A DNA stretch of 64,000 bases, taken from positions 248,001 through 312,000 of the forward strand of contig NZ_JAMZCY010000009.1 in the NCBI RefSeq assembly GCF_024519285.1, read 5' to 3'. Origin of the DNA: Cohnella sp. WQ 127256. Lineage in GTDB: Bacteria > Bacillota > Bacilli > Paenibacillales > Paenibacillaceae. The position numbers and the translations under genes were made by a program. Shown here one piece after another: positions 1-8,818 of the stretch. The notes under the pieces are model-generated. The model saw only the letters and a list, made by a program, of their open reading frames with translations. It ran no database searches and was not told where the DNA came from. How positions within the stretch are numbered: position 1 is the stretch's first letter; each line of letters opens with the position of its first letter.

Positions 1-1451
1 AGCTTAAGCTCTTCACGCATATCTACAATACTTACACCGGGCAGGGGACGATTGGCTACTCTCTCAGGCAAGGAAATATATTGCATGTTCTTAAGCCCAG
101 TTCCCTGTCCAGTATAGACAGCAGCCTCATACGTTTCCAATGCTGGAGTCGCCGAACCAAGCACAACAACTGCATTATGCAAACGCGCACGTTCAATGGC
201 AACATCTCGCGCGTGATATTTGGGACTTTCTTCTTGCTTATAGGACGTCTCGTGTTCTTCATCAATAACGATAAGTCCAATACTTGCGAATGGTGCGAAA
301 ATAGCAGAACGTGCCCCAACTGCAACCTGCGCCCGACCTTCTCTGATCTTGCGCCACTCATCGTAACGCTCACCGTTAGATAATCTGCTGTGTAGAACAG
401 CGACCCTTGCTCCGAACCGGCTTTTGAAACGTTCTACCATTTGTGGGGTCAAAGCAATTTCCGGAACGAGGACAATGGCTTCTCGCCCTAATTCCAAACA
501 CCTTTGGATCCCTTGCAAATAAATTTCTGTTTTCCCGCTACCCGTCACGCCATGAAGGAGGAACGTCTCACATTTCTGCTCTTCTATTGCCGTTTGAATC
601 GGTAATAACGCAACCGCTTGCTTAGGAGTAAGCTTCATTGGTGTGGATGCAGGAAAGTCCCTATGGGCATAGGGGTCGCGATCCTCTGTCACAGATCGAA
701 TCTCGACTAAGCCCCGTTCCGCAAGAGCACGGATTGTAAACGAGGTTGTCGCTGCAGCTTCCGTTAGCTTCAACACTGCAATTGGAGCATTATTTTCAGC
801 TAAGTAGCGAAGCACTTCCCTTTGCTTATTCGCCCTGGTGGGTATACTTTCTATGGCTTGCAGCAAAGTTGAAGGTTGCTCCGGAAACACGGTTTGGACT
901 GTCTTAACAGACAATTGATCCTCAACCCGCTGACGTTCTTCAAGTTTTCCTTGGCGCATCCAGCGCTTAAGCAGATCCCCATGTTCAGGATATTGTAGAA
1001 GTAAGCTTGTCAGCTTTAAGGGTTTACCCTTCTTAAGCGCAAGCAAGAGACCGCCACTTTGGGCGGTCTCTTCTACAGACCACTCAGCTCCAGCGGCTGG
1101 ATATACGTATTTCTCGGAACGTCCTTTAAGCGCTGCAGGCAGCATCGCTTGGAGAGCTACGGTCAGTGGGCATAGCCATCTTCTGCTCATCCATTGTCCA
1201 AGCTCAACCAGTTCAGGAGAAAGTGGAGGAATCGCGTCGAGCAAATCTTCAATTGGCTTCAGCTTCGTATATGCTACTTCCGCATCTTCCGCAAGCCCTG
1301 TCACAATACCCTGGAGCTTGCGCGGCCCGAAGGGCACCGCTACCCGACTGCCGATTTCCACCCAGCCATTCAACCGCTCCGGAATCAAATAGTCGAAGGT
1401 GCGATCTGTTTCTTTGCTCGGAACATCTACGATCACCCGGGCAACTGTCAT
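1..1451 (-). CDS. priA: Primosomal protein N' (PriA helicase), C-terminus cut off by window edge
   Basis: PriA is the DEAH-type 3'-5' DNA helicase that reloads the replisome at stalled forks. About 483 codons are visible of a family length near 800. The N-terminus reads MTVARVIVDVPSKETDRTFD, the usual 3'-DNA-binding domain start. A Walker A motif GVTGSGKTEIYL sits at about residues 300-311, and the Walker B/DEAH-type motif VIDEEHE at about residues 394-400 is followed by the family motif GSATPALE. The zinc-binding region and helicase C-terminal lobe lie beyond base 1. The ATG start overlaps the coaBC stop in an ATGA arrangement, so the two are probably translationally coupled as in other Firmicutes. 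Nothing is broken in the visible part. Confidence 0.95.
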   Translation of the reverse strand, partial: MTVARVIVDVPSKETDRTFDYLIPERLNGWVEIGSRVAVPFGPRKLQGIVTGLAEDAEVAYTKLKPIEDLLDAIPPLSPELVELGQWMSRRWLCPLTVALQAMLPAALKGRSEKYVYPAAGAEWSVEETAQSGGLLLALKKGKPLKLTSLLLQYPEHGDLLKRWMRQGKLEERQRVEDQLSVKTVQTVFPEQPSTLLQAIESIPTRANKQREVLRYLAENNAPIAVLKLTEAAATTSFTIRALAERGLVEIRSVTEDRDPYAHRDFPASTPMKLTPKQAVALLPIQTAIEEQKCETFLLHGVTGSGKTEIYLQGIQRCLELGREAIVLVPEIALTPQMVERFKSRFGARVAVLHSRLSNGERYDEWRKIREGRAQVAVGARSAIFAPFASIGLIVIDEEHETSYKQEESPKYHARDVAIERARLHNAVVVLGSATPALETYEAAVYTGQGTGLKNMQYISLPERVANRPLPGVSIVDMREELK

Positions 1452-2707
1452 CGATTCGTTCCTTTCCCGGCACTATGTGCTTCCAAACCATTCCGATTAG
1501 CTTGTACGATATCCAACAATCGTTCAGCGACATCTCGCTTGGTCATTTGTGGAATATGCTCTATAAGTCCTTGAGGTCCATATACGCTAACGATATTCGT
1601 TTCCGTCCCGAATCCCGCACCTGATGCCGTCACGTCATTCGCCACGATTAAATCGCATTTTTTACGTTTCAATTTATCTATCGCGTGCTTCTCAACATCC
1701 GTCGTCTCCGCAGCGAATCCAATAAGGAATAGATCATTCTTAATTGTTTGGTTCGTCTTCCAATCCCCTATTCCTTGCAAAATATCGGGGTTGCGAACAA
1801 GCTCCAACGTAAGTGCTTCAGCGCTTTTTTTGATTTTGTGCTCCTCTTGATGCAAGGGACGATAATCTGCAACCGCAGCCGCCTTGAAGACGATATTCGT
1901 GCCCGGAAGACGTGCCATCACGGCATCGTACATTTCCTTAGCCGAATCGATTTTGACGATTTGCACCCCGTTAGGTGGTGCCGCTTCGGTCTTCCCACAT
2001 ACGAGCGTGACCTCAGCGCCACGATCTCGTGCTGCCTCCGCTAGTGCAAAGCCCATTTTCCCTGAAGAATCATTTGTAATATAGCGGACGGGATCAATTC
2101 TCTCCACTGTACCACCTGCAGTCACCAGCACGCGTTGACCCGTCAAAGGCTTTGGCCCAACTAGCATCTTAACAATAGCTTCAACGATCTCGTCCGGCTC
2201 AGCAAGACGTCCCTTGCCCACATAGCCACATGCCAACTGGCCTGTTCCAGGCTCCACGAAGGTTGCTCCTCGAGAAGCTAGCTTATTGACATTATCAATC
2301 ACAGCAGGATGTTCCCACATATGTACGTTCATTGCTGGAGCAATTAATAACGGAGCTGTCGTTGCTAGCAGCGTTGTACTAATCATATCGTCAGCTAAAC
2401 CATTTGCGAGCTTGGACAACATGTTCGCGGTAGCCGGAGCGATAACGGCCAGATCTGCGGAATCCGCCCAATCGATGTGCTGCACGATAGAAGCGTCGCG
2501 TTCATCAAAGACGTCTGTTGCAACGGGATGGCGTGTCAACGTCTGTAGAGTCAGAGGAGTTATGAATTGCGTAGCGCCTTTCGTCATCATGACTCTTACA
2601 TTTGCGCCGAGATTAACTAACCTGCTACACAAAGTAGCAGATTTGTACGCAGCTATCCCACCCGTTACGCCAAGTAGGATCGTTTTTCCCGATAGTGTCT
2701 TATTCAT
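1448..2707 (-). CDS. coaBC: Bifunctional phosphopantothenoylcysteine decarboxylase / phosphopantothenate-cysteine ligase
   Basis: CoaBC carries out two successive steps of coenzyme A synthesis: ligation of cysteine to 4'-phosphopantothenate, then FMN-dependent decarboxylation to 4'-phosphopantetheine. The 419 residues match the usual length. The CoaC half (about 1-180) shows the substrate motif PAMNVHMW near residue 122 and the flexible-flap motif ACGYVGKGRLAEP. The CoaB half (about 190-405) shows VTAGGTVERIDPVRYI, the dimerisation segment NDSSGKMG and the KIKK lysines. The start has a GGGGG ribosome binding site. It lies downstream of rpoZ and overlaps priA by 4 bp in a conserved Firmicute cluster. 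Confidence 0.97.
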   Translation of the reverse strand: MNKTLSGKTILLGVTGGIAAYKSATLCSRLVNLGANVRVMMTKGATQFITPLTLQTLTRHPVATDVFDERDASIVQHIDWADSADLAVIAPATANMLSKLANGLADDMISTTLLATTAPLLIAPAMNVHMWEHPAVIDNVNKLASRGATFVEPGTGQLACGYVGKGRLAEPDEIVEAIVKMLVGPKPLTGQRVLVTAGGTVERIDPVRYITNDSSGKMGFALAEAARDRGAEVTLVCGKTEAAPPNGVQIVKIDSAKEMYDAVMARLPGTNIVFKAAAVADYRPLHQEEHKIKKSAEALTLELVRNPDILQGIGDWKTNQTIKNDLFLIGFAAETTDVEKHAIDKLKRKKCDLIVANDVTASGAGFGTETNIVSVYGPQGLIEHIPQMTKRDVAERLLDIVQANRNGLEAHSAGKGTNR

Positions 2708-2800
2708 AGCTTCCCCCTATAGCAAAAAGGATTGTCTAGAAAAAAAACAACCGCATGGGTTGTCCTTCCTTCTAACCTTATCCAATTACAACACCTTATC

Positions 2801-3019
2801 TTAATCTCTATTCAAAGTGTTCGTCTTCAGATGCTCGACTTTGATCGCTTCGTGGTAAATTTCTTCGAGTGCAACGCCAACATACTTGTGGGATTTAGGT
2901 GCACCTAAGTTGCACATAACGCCCTCGCGCAATCCGCGAGCTCTCTTCGAAGCAGCTACGACAAGCGTGTATTTGCTGTCGACTTTCTTGACCAATTCAT
3001 CGATGGATGGATATAACAT
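2801..3019 (-). CDS. rpoZ: RNA polymerase omega subunit
   Basis: Omega helps assemble RNA polymerase by chaperoning beta'. The 72-residue reading starting MLYPSIDELVKKVDSKYTLV is chosen because an ideal GAGGTGAT ribosome binding site sits a few bases upstream. A longer in-frame reading from 3082 would run back into gmk and has no such site. The omega hallmark ASKRARGLREG is present, and the tail VGVALEEIYHEAIKVE matches Firmicute omega. It lies 13 bp after gmk and before coaBC, the conserved gmk-rpoZ-coaBC order, so co-transcription is likely. Confidence 0.95.
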   Translation of the reverse strand: MLYPSIDELVKKVDSKYTLVVAASKRARGLREGVMCNLGAPKSHKYVGVALEEIYHEAIKVEHLKTNTLNRD

Positions 3020-3032
3020 GATATCACCTCTT

Positions 3033-3659
3033 TCAGACTTTATCTGCAGTATTAACGACTTCCAGCTGTTGGAACAGCTCACCTAGAAATCTCTCACGTT
3101 TACAATGCTCCGCCGTAATGATAGCGCAGATTCTGTCGCAAGCATGATTAATCTCATCATTAACAACTGCATAATCGTAGTGGTGCAACAGGTTCATCTC
3201 TTCCACAGCTACTGAAAGCCGATGGTCGATCGTTGCCTGTGTCTCCGTCCCTCTTCCTACGATCCTTTGCTTTAGTTCATTAAGAGAAGGAGGCATCAGG
3301 AAAATAAATACGCCTTCGGCGAACTTTTCCCTAACTTTCAACGCTCCTTGAACTTCGATCTCGAGAATAATATCTTTGCCTTCCGATAGCGTCTTCTCCA
3401 CAAAATCCCGAGGTGTCCCATAATAGTTACCGACGTACTCCGCATGCTCGAGAAGTGCGTCATTTTCTATCATATGCAGAAACTGCTCACGTGATTTGAA
3501 AAAATAGTTAACTCCGTCCTGTTCGCCTTCCCGGGGTGACCGAGTAGTCGCGGAAACGGAATAAATTAATTCAGGAAGCTTATGACGTAACGAGGAGCAT
3601 ACTGTGCCTTTGCCAACCCCGGAAGGACCGGAAAGTACGAATAAAATACCTCTGCTCAT
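3033..3659 (-). CDS. gmk: Guanylate kinase
   Basis: Guanylate kinase phosphorylates GMP to GDP with ATP. The 208-residue protein opens with MSRGILFVLSGPSGVGKGTV, whose P-loop GPSGVGKGT is diagnostic. It also has the GMP-binding segment TTRSPREGEQDGVNYFF and the lid/nucleotide motif LEIEVQGALKVRE. The start has an AGGGG ribosome binding site. It follows remA by 9 bp and precedes rpoZ, so it is probably in one operon with them. The length and all motifs are normal for the family. Confidence 0.97.
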   Translation of the reverse strand: MSRGILFVLSGPSGVGKGTVCSSLRHKLPELIYSVSATTRSPREGEQDGVNYFFKSREQFLHMIENDALLEHAEYVGNYYGTPRDFVEKTLSEGKDIILEIEVQGALKVREKFAEGVFIFLMPPSLNELKQRIVGRGTETQATIDHRLSVAVEEMNLLHHYDYAVVNDEINHACDRICAIITAEHCKRERFLGELFQQLEVVNTADKV

Positions 3660-3668
3660 GCTGTTCCC

Positions 3669-3929
3669 CTATTCATCGTTTTCATCATCTTTAGTAGACA
3701 ACCGGTGCGCTACTGTTTCCGGCTGAACTGCCGACAAAATAACGTGATCGCTATCCGTAATTATAACAGCACGGGTACGACGACCATAGGTCGCGTCGAT
3801 TAGCATATGTCGATCCCGCGCTTCTTGGATAATACGTTTAATCGGCGCCGATTCTGGACTGACAATGGATATAATCCGATTCGCTGAAACGATATTGCCA
3901 AATCCGATATTAATCAGCTTGATCGCCAT
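3669..3929 (-). CDS. remA: Extracellular matrix regulator RemA (DUF370)
   Basis: RemA is a small DNA-binding activator of biofilm matrix and osmoprotection genes in Bacillus. The 86 residues starting MAIKLINIGFGNIVSANRII closely match RemA, including the block SPESAPIKRII and GRRTRAVIITDSDHVILS. An upstream in-frame start at 3962 would add 11 unusual residues, so the internal ATG is preferred. The gene leads the gmk-rpoZ-coaBC-priA cluster. In Bacillus yloC precedes it; here the neighbour is a methionine-cycle gene and no yloC is seen. A promoter lies at 4073-4101. Confidence 0.93.
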   Translation of the reverse strand: MAIKLINIGFGNIVSANRIISIVSPESAPIKRIIQEARDRHMLIDATYGRRTRAVIITDSDHVILSAVQPETVAHRLSTKDDENDE

Positions 3930-4072
3930 GGTTAGCACTTTCCCCCCGGTCATTCCTACCAAACAGCATTAAAGCGGGTAACCGAACTTGCTTCCATTGT
4001 TACCGAAAGCGATTCACCGCATACTGTAGGCTTGAAAATGCCTAATCTTTTTATCTATCTATTGATTGCTTT

Positions 4073-4101
4073 ATTGTACTTCAAATCCCAATGTGGGACA
4101 A
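4073..4101 (-). promoter_or_regulatory. Probable sigma-A promoter for the remA cluster
   Basis: On the minus strand a TTGTCC -35 box and a TACAAT -10 box are separated by exactly 17 bases. They lie in the only intergenic gap upstream of remA, about 145 bp before its start. The elements are seen directly; their use is inferred. Confidence 0.55.
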
Positions 4102-4115
4102 GAGGATGAAGCAGG

Positions 4116-6005
4116 TTACTTACCGAAAGTCAAATTATTACTTTTCTTTCTTACATATTCCGTCAATGAAACGGTCATCTCATACGCCAGAAACGGCGTC
4201 ATTAAATAGATTCCGTTAAAATGGGCCATCGCCACATCTAACAACTCTTCTGCAATTTTAACACCTTCCGCGCGTCCTGCTGGACCCTCCAACCCGTTCA
4301 TTCGCTCGCGAACGGAATCCGATAGCTGAATGCCAGGAACCTCATTATGGAGGTATTCCGCATTACGACCGCTGGCAAGCGGGAAAATACCTAAAAATAT
4401 CGGAATACTCAAGTGCTTCGTCATCTCGGCAATACGTTCGATCAATGCTGGATCATATACAGGCTGAGTCATGATGTAGTCTGCACCAGCCGATATTTTG
4501 CGCTCTAGCCGCTGAACCGCTTTGTCCAAATGCTTCACGTTCGGATTGAAGGCAGCGCCGATAAGAAACTTAGCCTTCTGCTTAAGCGGACGGCCAGAAA
4601 AGGCAATACCCTCATTTAATTGTTTAATCATACGTATGATTTCAAATGAAGTTAAATCGTAGACAGAGCTTGAGCCTGGCAAATCACCAAACTTGGCAGG
4701 ATCACCCGTTACCGCCAATACGTGGTCGATACCAAGAGCGTCGAAGCCCATCATATGGGATTGTGTACCGATCAAATTACGATCACGGCATGCAATATGA
4801 GCTAGCGGGCGGATACCTACTTGTTCTTTAAGGAGTGCAGCGAGCGCCATATTACTCATTCTCGTGACAGCAAGTGAATTATCCGCCATCGTTAACGCAT
4901 CCGCCTTCGCATCCTTCAAGGCTTGAGCGCCAGCCATAAACTTGGTGATGTCAAGATCACGTGGCGGATCCAACTCAACGATAACCGTATGTCGTTCCCG
5001 CACAAGATCGACAATGCTTGGCTCAGCATGAGGTGGCGTTATATTGTTTTCATAGGCTAATTTGGGAGAAATAACTTCTTTAGCCTCTGTCGCTTTCGCC
5101 TGTGGAGCTTCCGCAGAAGCAGCACCTTGTACAATCGGTGTATAGTCATGTAGTGCTTTGGCAATTGCCGCAATATGCTCTGGCGTCGTCCCGCAGCAGC
5201 CTCCGATTAATCGTGCTCCCGCATTTGCAAATTTGATAGCTGACGCAGCGAAATACTCTGGCGTAGCCGAGTAGATGACTTGGCCATCCACATAATCCGG
5301 TATGCCTGCGTTAGGAAACACGCTTAATGGCAAGTCAAAGTCACTTGGGATTGTTTCCAGTGCGCGTAGAATACCATTCGGACCGCTGCGGCAGTTAAAG
5401 CCGATAACATCAGCGCCTTCGCCCTTCAGCCTGCGAAAGGCTTCTAGCAACGGAATGCCATCGTGAGTCCTTTGTGCATCTTCAACAGCGAACTGGCAAA
5501 TCACACTGATGTCGCTTTTCTTACGAATTATCGATAACGCCAAGGAAAGCTCTTCAAGGTCGAAAAAGGTTTCCAATATTAAACCGTCTACGCCAGATGC
5601 GAGCAACACACCAATTTGCTCCTCGAAATCCCGCTTAACGATTGCAGTTCTTACATTTTTACCAGCGCCACCTCGAACGGCTCCTATAGATCCGACGACA
5701 TACGCATCATGACCTACTGCTTTACGAGCAATAGCAACACCTGCGGCGTTAATTTCTTCCGTTTTCTTCTCTAAGCCATATCTGGATAATTTATTATGTT
5801 GAGCGGAATAAGTATTGGTCTCAATAATTTCTGCCCCTGCTTCCGCGTAACGGCGATGTACATCTGCAATCACATCGGGTTTAAGCAGGTTGAATTCTTC
5901 AAATGATACACCAACAGGCAAGCCAAGCTGATACAAGTAAGTAGCCATTGCACCATCGCCAACCCGGGGTTTAAGAGCTAGCGCCGAGCGCAAATCCGGT
6001 CTCAT
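4116..6005 (-). CDS. yitJ: Bifunctional homocysteine S-methyltransferase / 5,10-methylenetetrahydrofolate reductase (YitJ type)
   Basis: The protein joins two activities of the methionine cycle: a zinc-dependent homocysteine methyltransferase domain (about 1-295) and a flavin-dependent MTHFR domain (about 335-620). Zinc ligands are visible as FNCRSGP and IGGCCGTTPEH. The reductase half starts at VIVELDPPRDLD and contains HIACRDRNLIGTQ and AVTGDPAKFGD. The chosen ATG at 6005 has a GGGGAAG ribosome binding site and gives 629 residues, near the 612 of Bacillus YitJ. A start at 6077 would add 24 residues overlapping a hairpin. A lysine/alanine/glutamate-rich linker joins the domains. In Bacillus this gene is S-box controlled, but no SAM riboswitch fits the short upstream gap here. 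Confidence 0.93.
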   Translation of the reverse strand: MRPDLRSALALKPRVGDGAMATYLYQLGLPVGVSFEEFNLLKPDVIADVHRRYAEAGAEIIETNTYSAQHNKLSRYGLEKKTEEINAAGVAIARKAVGHDAYVVGSIGAVRGGAGKNVRTAIVKRDFEEQIGVLLASGVDGLILETFFDLEELSLALSIIRKKSDISVICQFAVEDAQRTHDGIPLLEAFRRLKGEGADVIGFNCRSGPNGILRALETIPSDFDLPLSVFPNAGIPDYVDGQVIYSATPEYFAASAIKFANAGARLIGGCCGTTPEHIAAIAKALHDYTPIVQGAASAEAPQAKATEAKEVISPKLAYENNITPPHAEPSIVDLVRERHTVIVELDPPRDLDITKFMAGAQALKDAKADALTMADNSLAVTRMSNMALAALLKEQVGIRPLAHIACRDRNLIGTQSHMMGFDALGIDHVLAVTGDPAKFGDLPGSSSVYDLTSFEIIRMIKQLNEGIAFSGRPLKQKAKFLIGAAFNPNVKHLDKAVQRLERKISAGADYIMTQPVYDPALIERIAEMTKHLSIPIFLGIFPLASGRNAEYLHNEVPGIQLSDSVRERMNGLEGPAGRAEGVKIAEELLDVAMAHFNGIYLMTPFLAYEMTVSLTEYVRKKSNNLTFGK

Positions 6006-6075
6006 GAAGCTTCCCCATCCATTCTTTTGATAAATTATCCTAACTGTAGCACAATTTCGTCTTCGGGAAAATGGC

Positions 6076-6101
6076 AAAACCCGATCTTATTCGATCGGGT
6101 T
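6076..6101 (-). terminator. Intrinsic terminator after the MFS gene
   Basis: A 9-bp perfect stem (AACCCGATC / GATCGGGTT, 6078-6101) with a 6-base loop is followed on the minus strand by TTTT. It lies 17 bp after the transporter stop. Confidence 0.7.
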
Positions 6102-6118
6102 GTACGGATATCCACTTA

Positions 6119-7330
6119 TTAAGAACATGTAGCTCCCGGCTCTGCTTCAGCTAAACGAAGCTTTTGTCCGGCATTCTTGGATTTATTGCGCGATAATCCG
6201 AAGGATGCTGCCGCCATCAACGCTGCGATAGCAACGCCAACCGCACCAAGCCAGCTTATCGCAGACAGCGACACGCTTTGTATGATAACGCCTCCGATTC
6301 CTGCTCCTGCCGCCATCGCCAGCTGCAGCACGGATGAATTCAAGCTAAGCATGATACCAGAAGCTTCCGGTGCCAAAGTCATGAGATAGTATTGCTGCGT
6401 CGGTCCAGAGGACCATGCTGAGAACGCCCACAGCATGAGCAGTGGGAACACGAATACCACCGATTGTGAGAATGCAGATAACAGGAACAGAACGCCTGAG
6501 TGAAGAAGCATACCTGCGATCAATGTACGTGACGCTCCCCATTTATCAGTACTGTAGCCCCCAAGCTTGGAACCAATCAGACTTGCGACACCAAAAGCGA
6601 ACAGTCCAATACTTACTGTGCGTTCGCCCATCCCGGTGATCGATAGAAGGAATGGAGAGATATAGGTATAAACGATGGAGTAACCGAATATCCAGAAGAA
6701 GGTTACGGATAAGGCGATGGAGATTTGAGGATTCCTCAGGAGTGCAAACTGTGCGCGGATCGGAACTGGTGCCTCCCCCTCCGACTTCGGAATTGTGCGC
6801 AAAATAGCTACCATTGCAAGCAGACTAAGCACTGCGATGCCTGCAAATATGAGCTTCCAATCGTATATAGTCGCAATAACCCTTCCTAGAGGTACACCTA
6901 CAATCAATGAAGTGCTGAAACCCATAACCAGCGTCGCGATAGCACTACCTTGCTTACCGGGCTTCGCCAGCTTCGCGGCTACAGTCAACGCGACCACGAC
7001 GAACACCCCCGTGCTAAGCGCCAATATCACCCGTGAGCCCATTAACGGAATATATCCCGAAGCCATTACCGTGATCACATTTCCGACGAAGAATACCCCT
7101 AGTGCTCCTATCATAAGCTTCCTTCGCTCTATCCTAGCGGTGATAGCCATTAGAACCGGTGTTCCAAATGCATAAGCCAGTGAGAATACGGTAATAAGCT
7201 GCCCCGCCGCGGCCACCGATACCCCCACATCTCCAGCTACCCTATCCAAGATGCCTGCGATAATATTTTCCGACGTTCCAACCAGGAAGCTAACGAGTGC
7301 TAGCATGTAAATTTTCCAAGAATCTCGCAT
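6119..7330 (-). CDS. MFS transporter of the drug:H+ antiporter / AraJ type
   Basis: This 403-residue integral membrane protein has about 12 predicted hydrophobic segments and the MFS loop 2-3 motif as ARIERRKLMIGALG near residue 64. The pattern resembles the DHA1 family (AraJ/YdhP-like), usually efflux of drugs or sugars; the real substrate cannot be read from sequence. The ATG start has a good AGGAGAT ribosome binding site. The gene lies just downstream of an ArsR-family repressor on the same strand. A 12-bp-arm palindrome sits immediately before it, so it is probably repressed by that regulator and released by an unknown ligand. Confidence 0.85.
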   Translation of the reverse strand: MRDSWKIYMLALVSFLVGTSENIIAGILDRVAGDVGVSVAAAGQLITVFSLAYAFGTPVLMAITARIERRKLMIGALGVFFVGNVITVMASGYIPLMGSRVILALSTGVFVVVALTVAAKLAKPGKQGSAIATLVMGFSTSLIVGVPLGRVIATIYDWKLIFAGIAVLSLLAMVAILRTIPKSEGEAPVPIRAQFALLRNPQISIALSVTFFWIFGYSIVYTYISPFLLSITGMGERTVSIGLFAFGVASLIGSKLGGYSTDKWGASRTLIAGMLLHSGVLFLLSAFSQSVVFVFPLLMLWAFSAWSSGPTQQYYLMTLAPEASGIMLSLNSSVLQLAMAAGAGIGGVIIQSVSLSAISWLGAVGVAIAALMAAASFGLSRNKSKNAGQKLRLAEAEPGATCS

Positions 7331-7362
7331 AGCTATTTATCTCCTCTCTCCACTCCATTGTT

Positions 7363-7392
7363 TTTATATTTCTAAATATATAGAAATATAAA
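7363..7392. promoter_or_regulatory. Palindromic operator candidate before the MFS gene
   Basis: Perfect 12-base arms TTTATATTTCTA (7363-7374) and TAGAAATATAAA (7381-7392) flank a 6-base AT centre. It sits between the ArsR-family gene and the transporter start. A related but degenerate palindrome lies upstream of the regulator gene, supporting a regulator-binding role. Confidence 0.65.
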
Positions 7393-7401
7393 CGAAAAAA
7401 A

Positions 7402-7686
7402 TTACACTAATAAATAGGGTGCGTATTTCTGCACGATATCGCGATTGACATGATAATAAATAAATGTTCCGTCCTTGCGAAGATTAAGCACCCCGCAATC
7501 CGTAAGCTGCTTCAGATGGTGCGACAAAGTTGAACCAGCTACAGACTCCAGCTTCTCCATGATAGCAGAGCAGCACAAATTCACTTCGCCCTCTGCAAGC
7601 ATAAGTGCAATCTTGAGGCGTGTGGGTTCCCCGAGCGCTTTGTACACTTTAACAGCTTGCTGAATATCCACGTTGTCCTCACTCAT
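7402..7686 (-). CDS. ArsR-family transcriptional regulator
   Basis: This 94-residue winged-helix repressor has the ArsR signature: ALGEPTRLKIALML, a Cys pair in NLCCSAIMEKL, and the recognition helix region STLSHHLKQL, followed by the wing GVLNLRKDGTFIYYHV. The ATG start has a GAGGTGAG ribosome binding site. The neighbouring cysteines lie where some family members bind thiophilic ligands, but the classical ELCVCDL metal site is not intact, so the inducer is unknown. Palindromes before this gene and before the downstream MFS gene suggest it represses itself and the pump. Confidence 0.9.
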   Translation of the reverse strand: MSEDNVDIQQAVKVYKALGEPTRLKIALMLAEGEVNLCCSAIMEKLESVAGSTLSHHLKQLTDCGVLNLRKDGTFIYYHVNRDIVQKYAPYLLV

Positions 7687-7712
7687 CTTCTTCTCACCTC
7701 ATTGTCGGAAAA

Positions 7713-7740
7713 GTTTATTTCTATATGTATCGAAACAAAC
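7713..7740. promoter_or_regulatory. Second operator candidate, upstream of the ArsR-family gene
   Basis: 13-base arms (7713-7725 and 7728-7740) match as an inverted repeat with two mismatches, GTTTATTTCTATA against GTTTGTTTCGATA. The TTTATTTCTA core resembles the arms of the palindrome at 7363-7392. Autoregulation is inferred. Confidence 0.55.
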
Positions 7741-7790
7741 AATAACATAGACCCCTGCAGAAGTAAACTCAAACTCGAAAAAAAGGGCGA

Positions 7791-7836
7791 AAAAAACTGC
7801 CTCACAGAAGCTTATGCTTCTTCATAGAGACAGTTT
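7791..7836 (-). terminator. Intrinsic terminator after dapF
   Basis: A 10-base stem with one mismatch (7794-7803 with 7827-7836) has an inner GAAG/CTTC pairing and is followed on the minus strand by a run of T. It lies 21 bp after the dapF stop. Confidence 0.75.
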
Positions 7837-7857
7837 GTAAATCCGATATCGCTTTAC

Positions 7858-8691
7858 TTACAGGACCTTTCCCGTGAAAACAAAAGCTGCTGGACCCGTC
7901 ATATAAATACGGTTATTATCCTCGTTCCAATGAATATTTAGATCGCCGCCGGCGAGAGAGATGGTTGCTTGGCGGTCAGTCAAGCCGTTTAACACGGAGG
8001 AAACCAATGTCGCGCAGGCACCTGTACCACATGCGAGTGTTGGGCCCGCTCCACGTTCCCACACACGCATCTCCACTTGGCTGCGGGAGTTTACTTTAGC
8101 GAACTCGACATTGATTTTACGAGGGAACAAGGGATGCTTCTCCAGCTTCGGTCCCCAAGTCGCCAAATCGAAATTAACCGCATCATCGACGTAAATCACG
8201 CAGTGAGGATTACCCATGGATACTGCCGTGAAAGCGAACTCTCGACCTTCAACCGTAACGGAGTGGCTCATGACCGGATTCGCATCAATCGTCGTAGGGA
8301 TATCCAGCCCATTCAAAATCGGTTGTCCCATATCAACGGTAACTAGCGCCACTTTGCCAGCCTCTGTTTTTAATTGTACAGGTTGAACGCCAGCACCTAA
8401 TGTCTCAATGGTTAGCTCTGTTTGACTTGTCAGTCCATTATCATACACATATTTCGCTACACAACGGATTGCATTACCGCATTGCTCTGCTTCCGATCCG
8501 TCTGAATTAATAATTCTCATTCTGAAATCAGCTTTATCCGAAGGTAAAATATAAACCAAGCCATCGGCTCCGATGCCGAAGTAACGATTGCATAGCTCTA
8601 TCGCCAAATCCGCAACGTTGCTTGGAAGGTCATTCTCTCCAGCAACGATAATAAAATCATTTCCTAGTCCGTTCATTTTCGTAAATTCCAT
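7858..8691 (-). CDS. dapF: Diaminopimelate epimerase
   Basis: DapF converts LL- to meso-diaminopimelate for lysine and peptidoglycan synthesis. Both catalytic cysteines are visible, in SEAEQCGNAIRC near residue 74 and in LACGTGACAT near residue 217. The start MEFTKMNGLGNDFI matches the family, giving 277 residues. A start at 8721 would add ten atypical residues. A GGGGGAG ribosome binding site precedes the chosen ATG. The gene stands alone between the ArsR-regulated pair and purT, with its own terminator. Confidence 0.96.
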   Translation of the reverse strand: MEFTKMNGLGNDFIIVAGENDLPSNVADLAIELCNRYFGIGADGLVYILPSDKADFRMRIINSDGSEAEQCGNAIRCVAKYVYDNGLTSQTELTIETLGAGVQPVQLKTEAGKVALVTVDMGQPILNGLDIPTTIDANPVMSHSVTVEGREFAFTAVSMGNPHCVIYVDDAVNFDLATWGPKLEKHPLFPRKINVEFAKVNSRSQVEMRVWERGAGPTLACGTGACATLVSSVLNGLTDRQATISLAGGDLNIHWNEDNNRIYMTGPAAFVFTGKVL

Positions 8692-8818
8692 TTGACATCT
8701 CCCCCGCGAATACAAGCTCACTATGATTAATAACCTACATTAATCATAACGGGCATCGCGCGGGATGAGCATACAACAATCCTCTGTTTGTTTGCACTTT
8801 TCCGACTATCCGTAATGT

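Noticed and set aside
1166..1624. 152-codon plus-strand open frame opposite priA/coaBC
   Set aside because: It spans the junction of two certain genes on the other strand, with low-complexity Ser/Pro/Arg composition typical of a shadow frame.
2286..2804. 172-codon plus-strand open frame opposite coaBC
   Set aside because: Antisense to conserved CoaC motifs and without a ribosome binding site.
6006..6118. SAM riboswitch before the homocysteine methyltransferase/MTHFR gene
   Set aside because: The gap to the upstream gene is about 110 bp and holds a plain terminator hairpin; no S-box core elements were seen.
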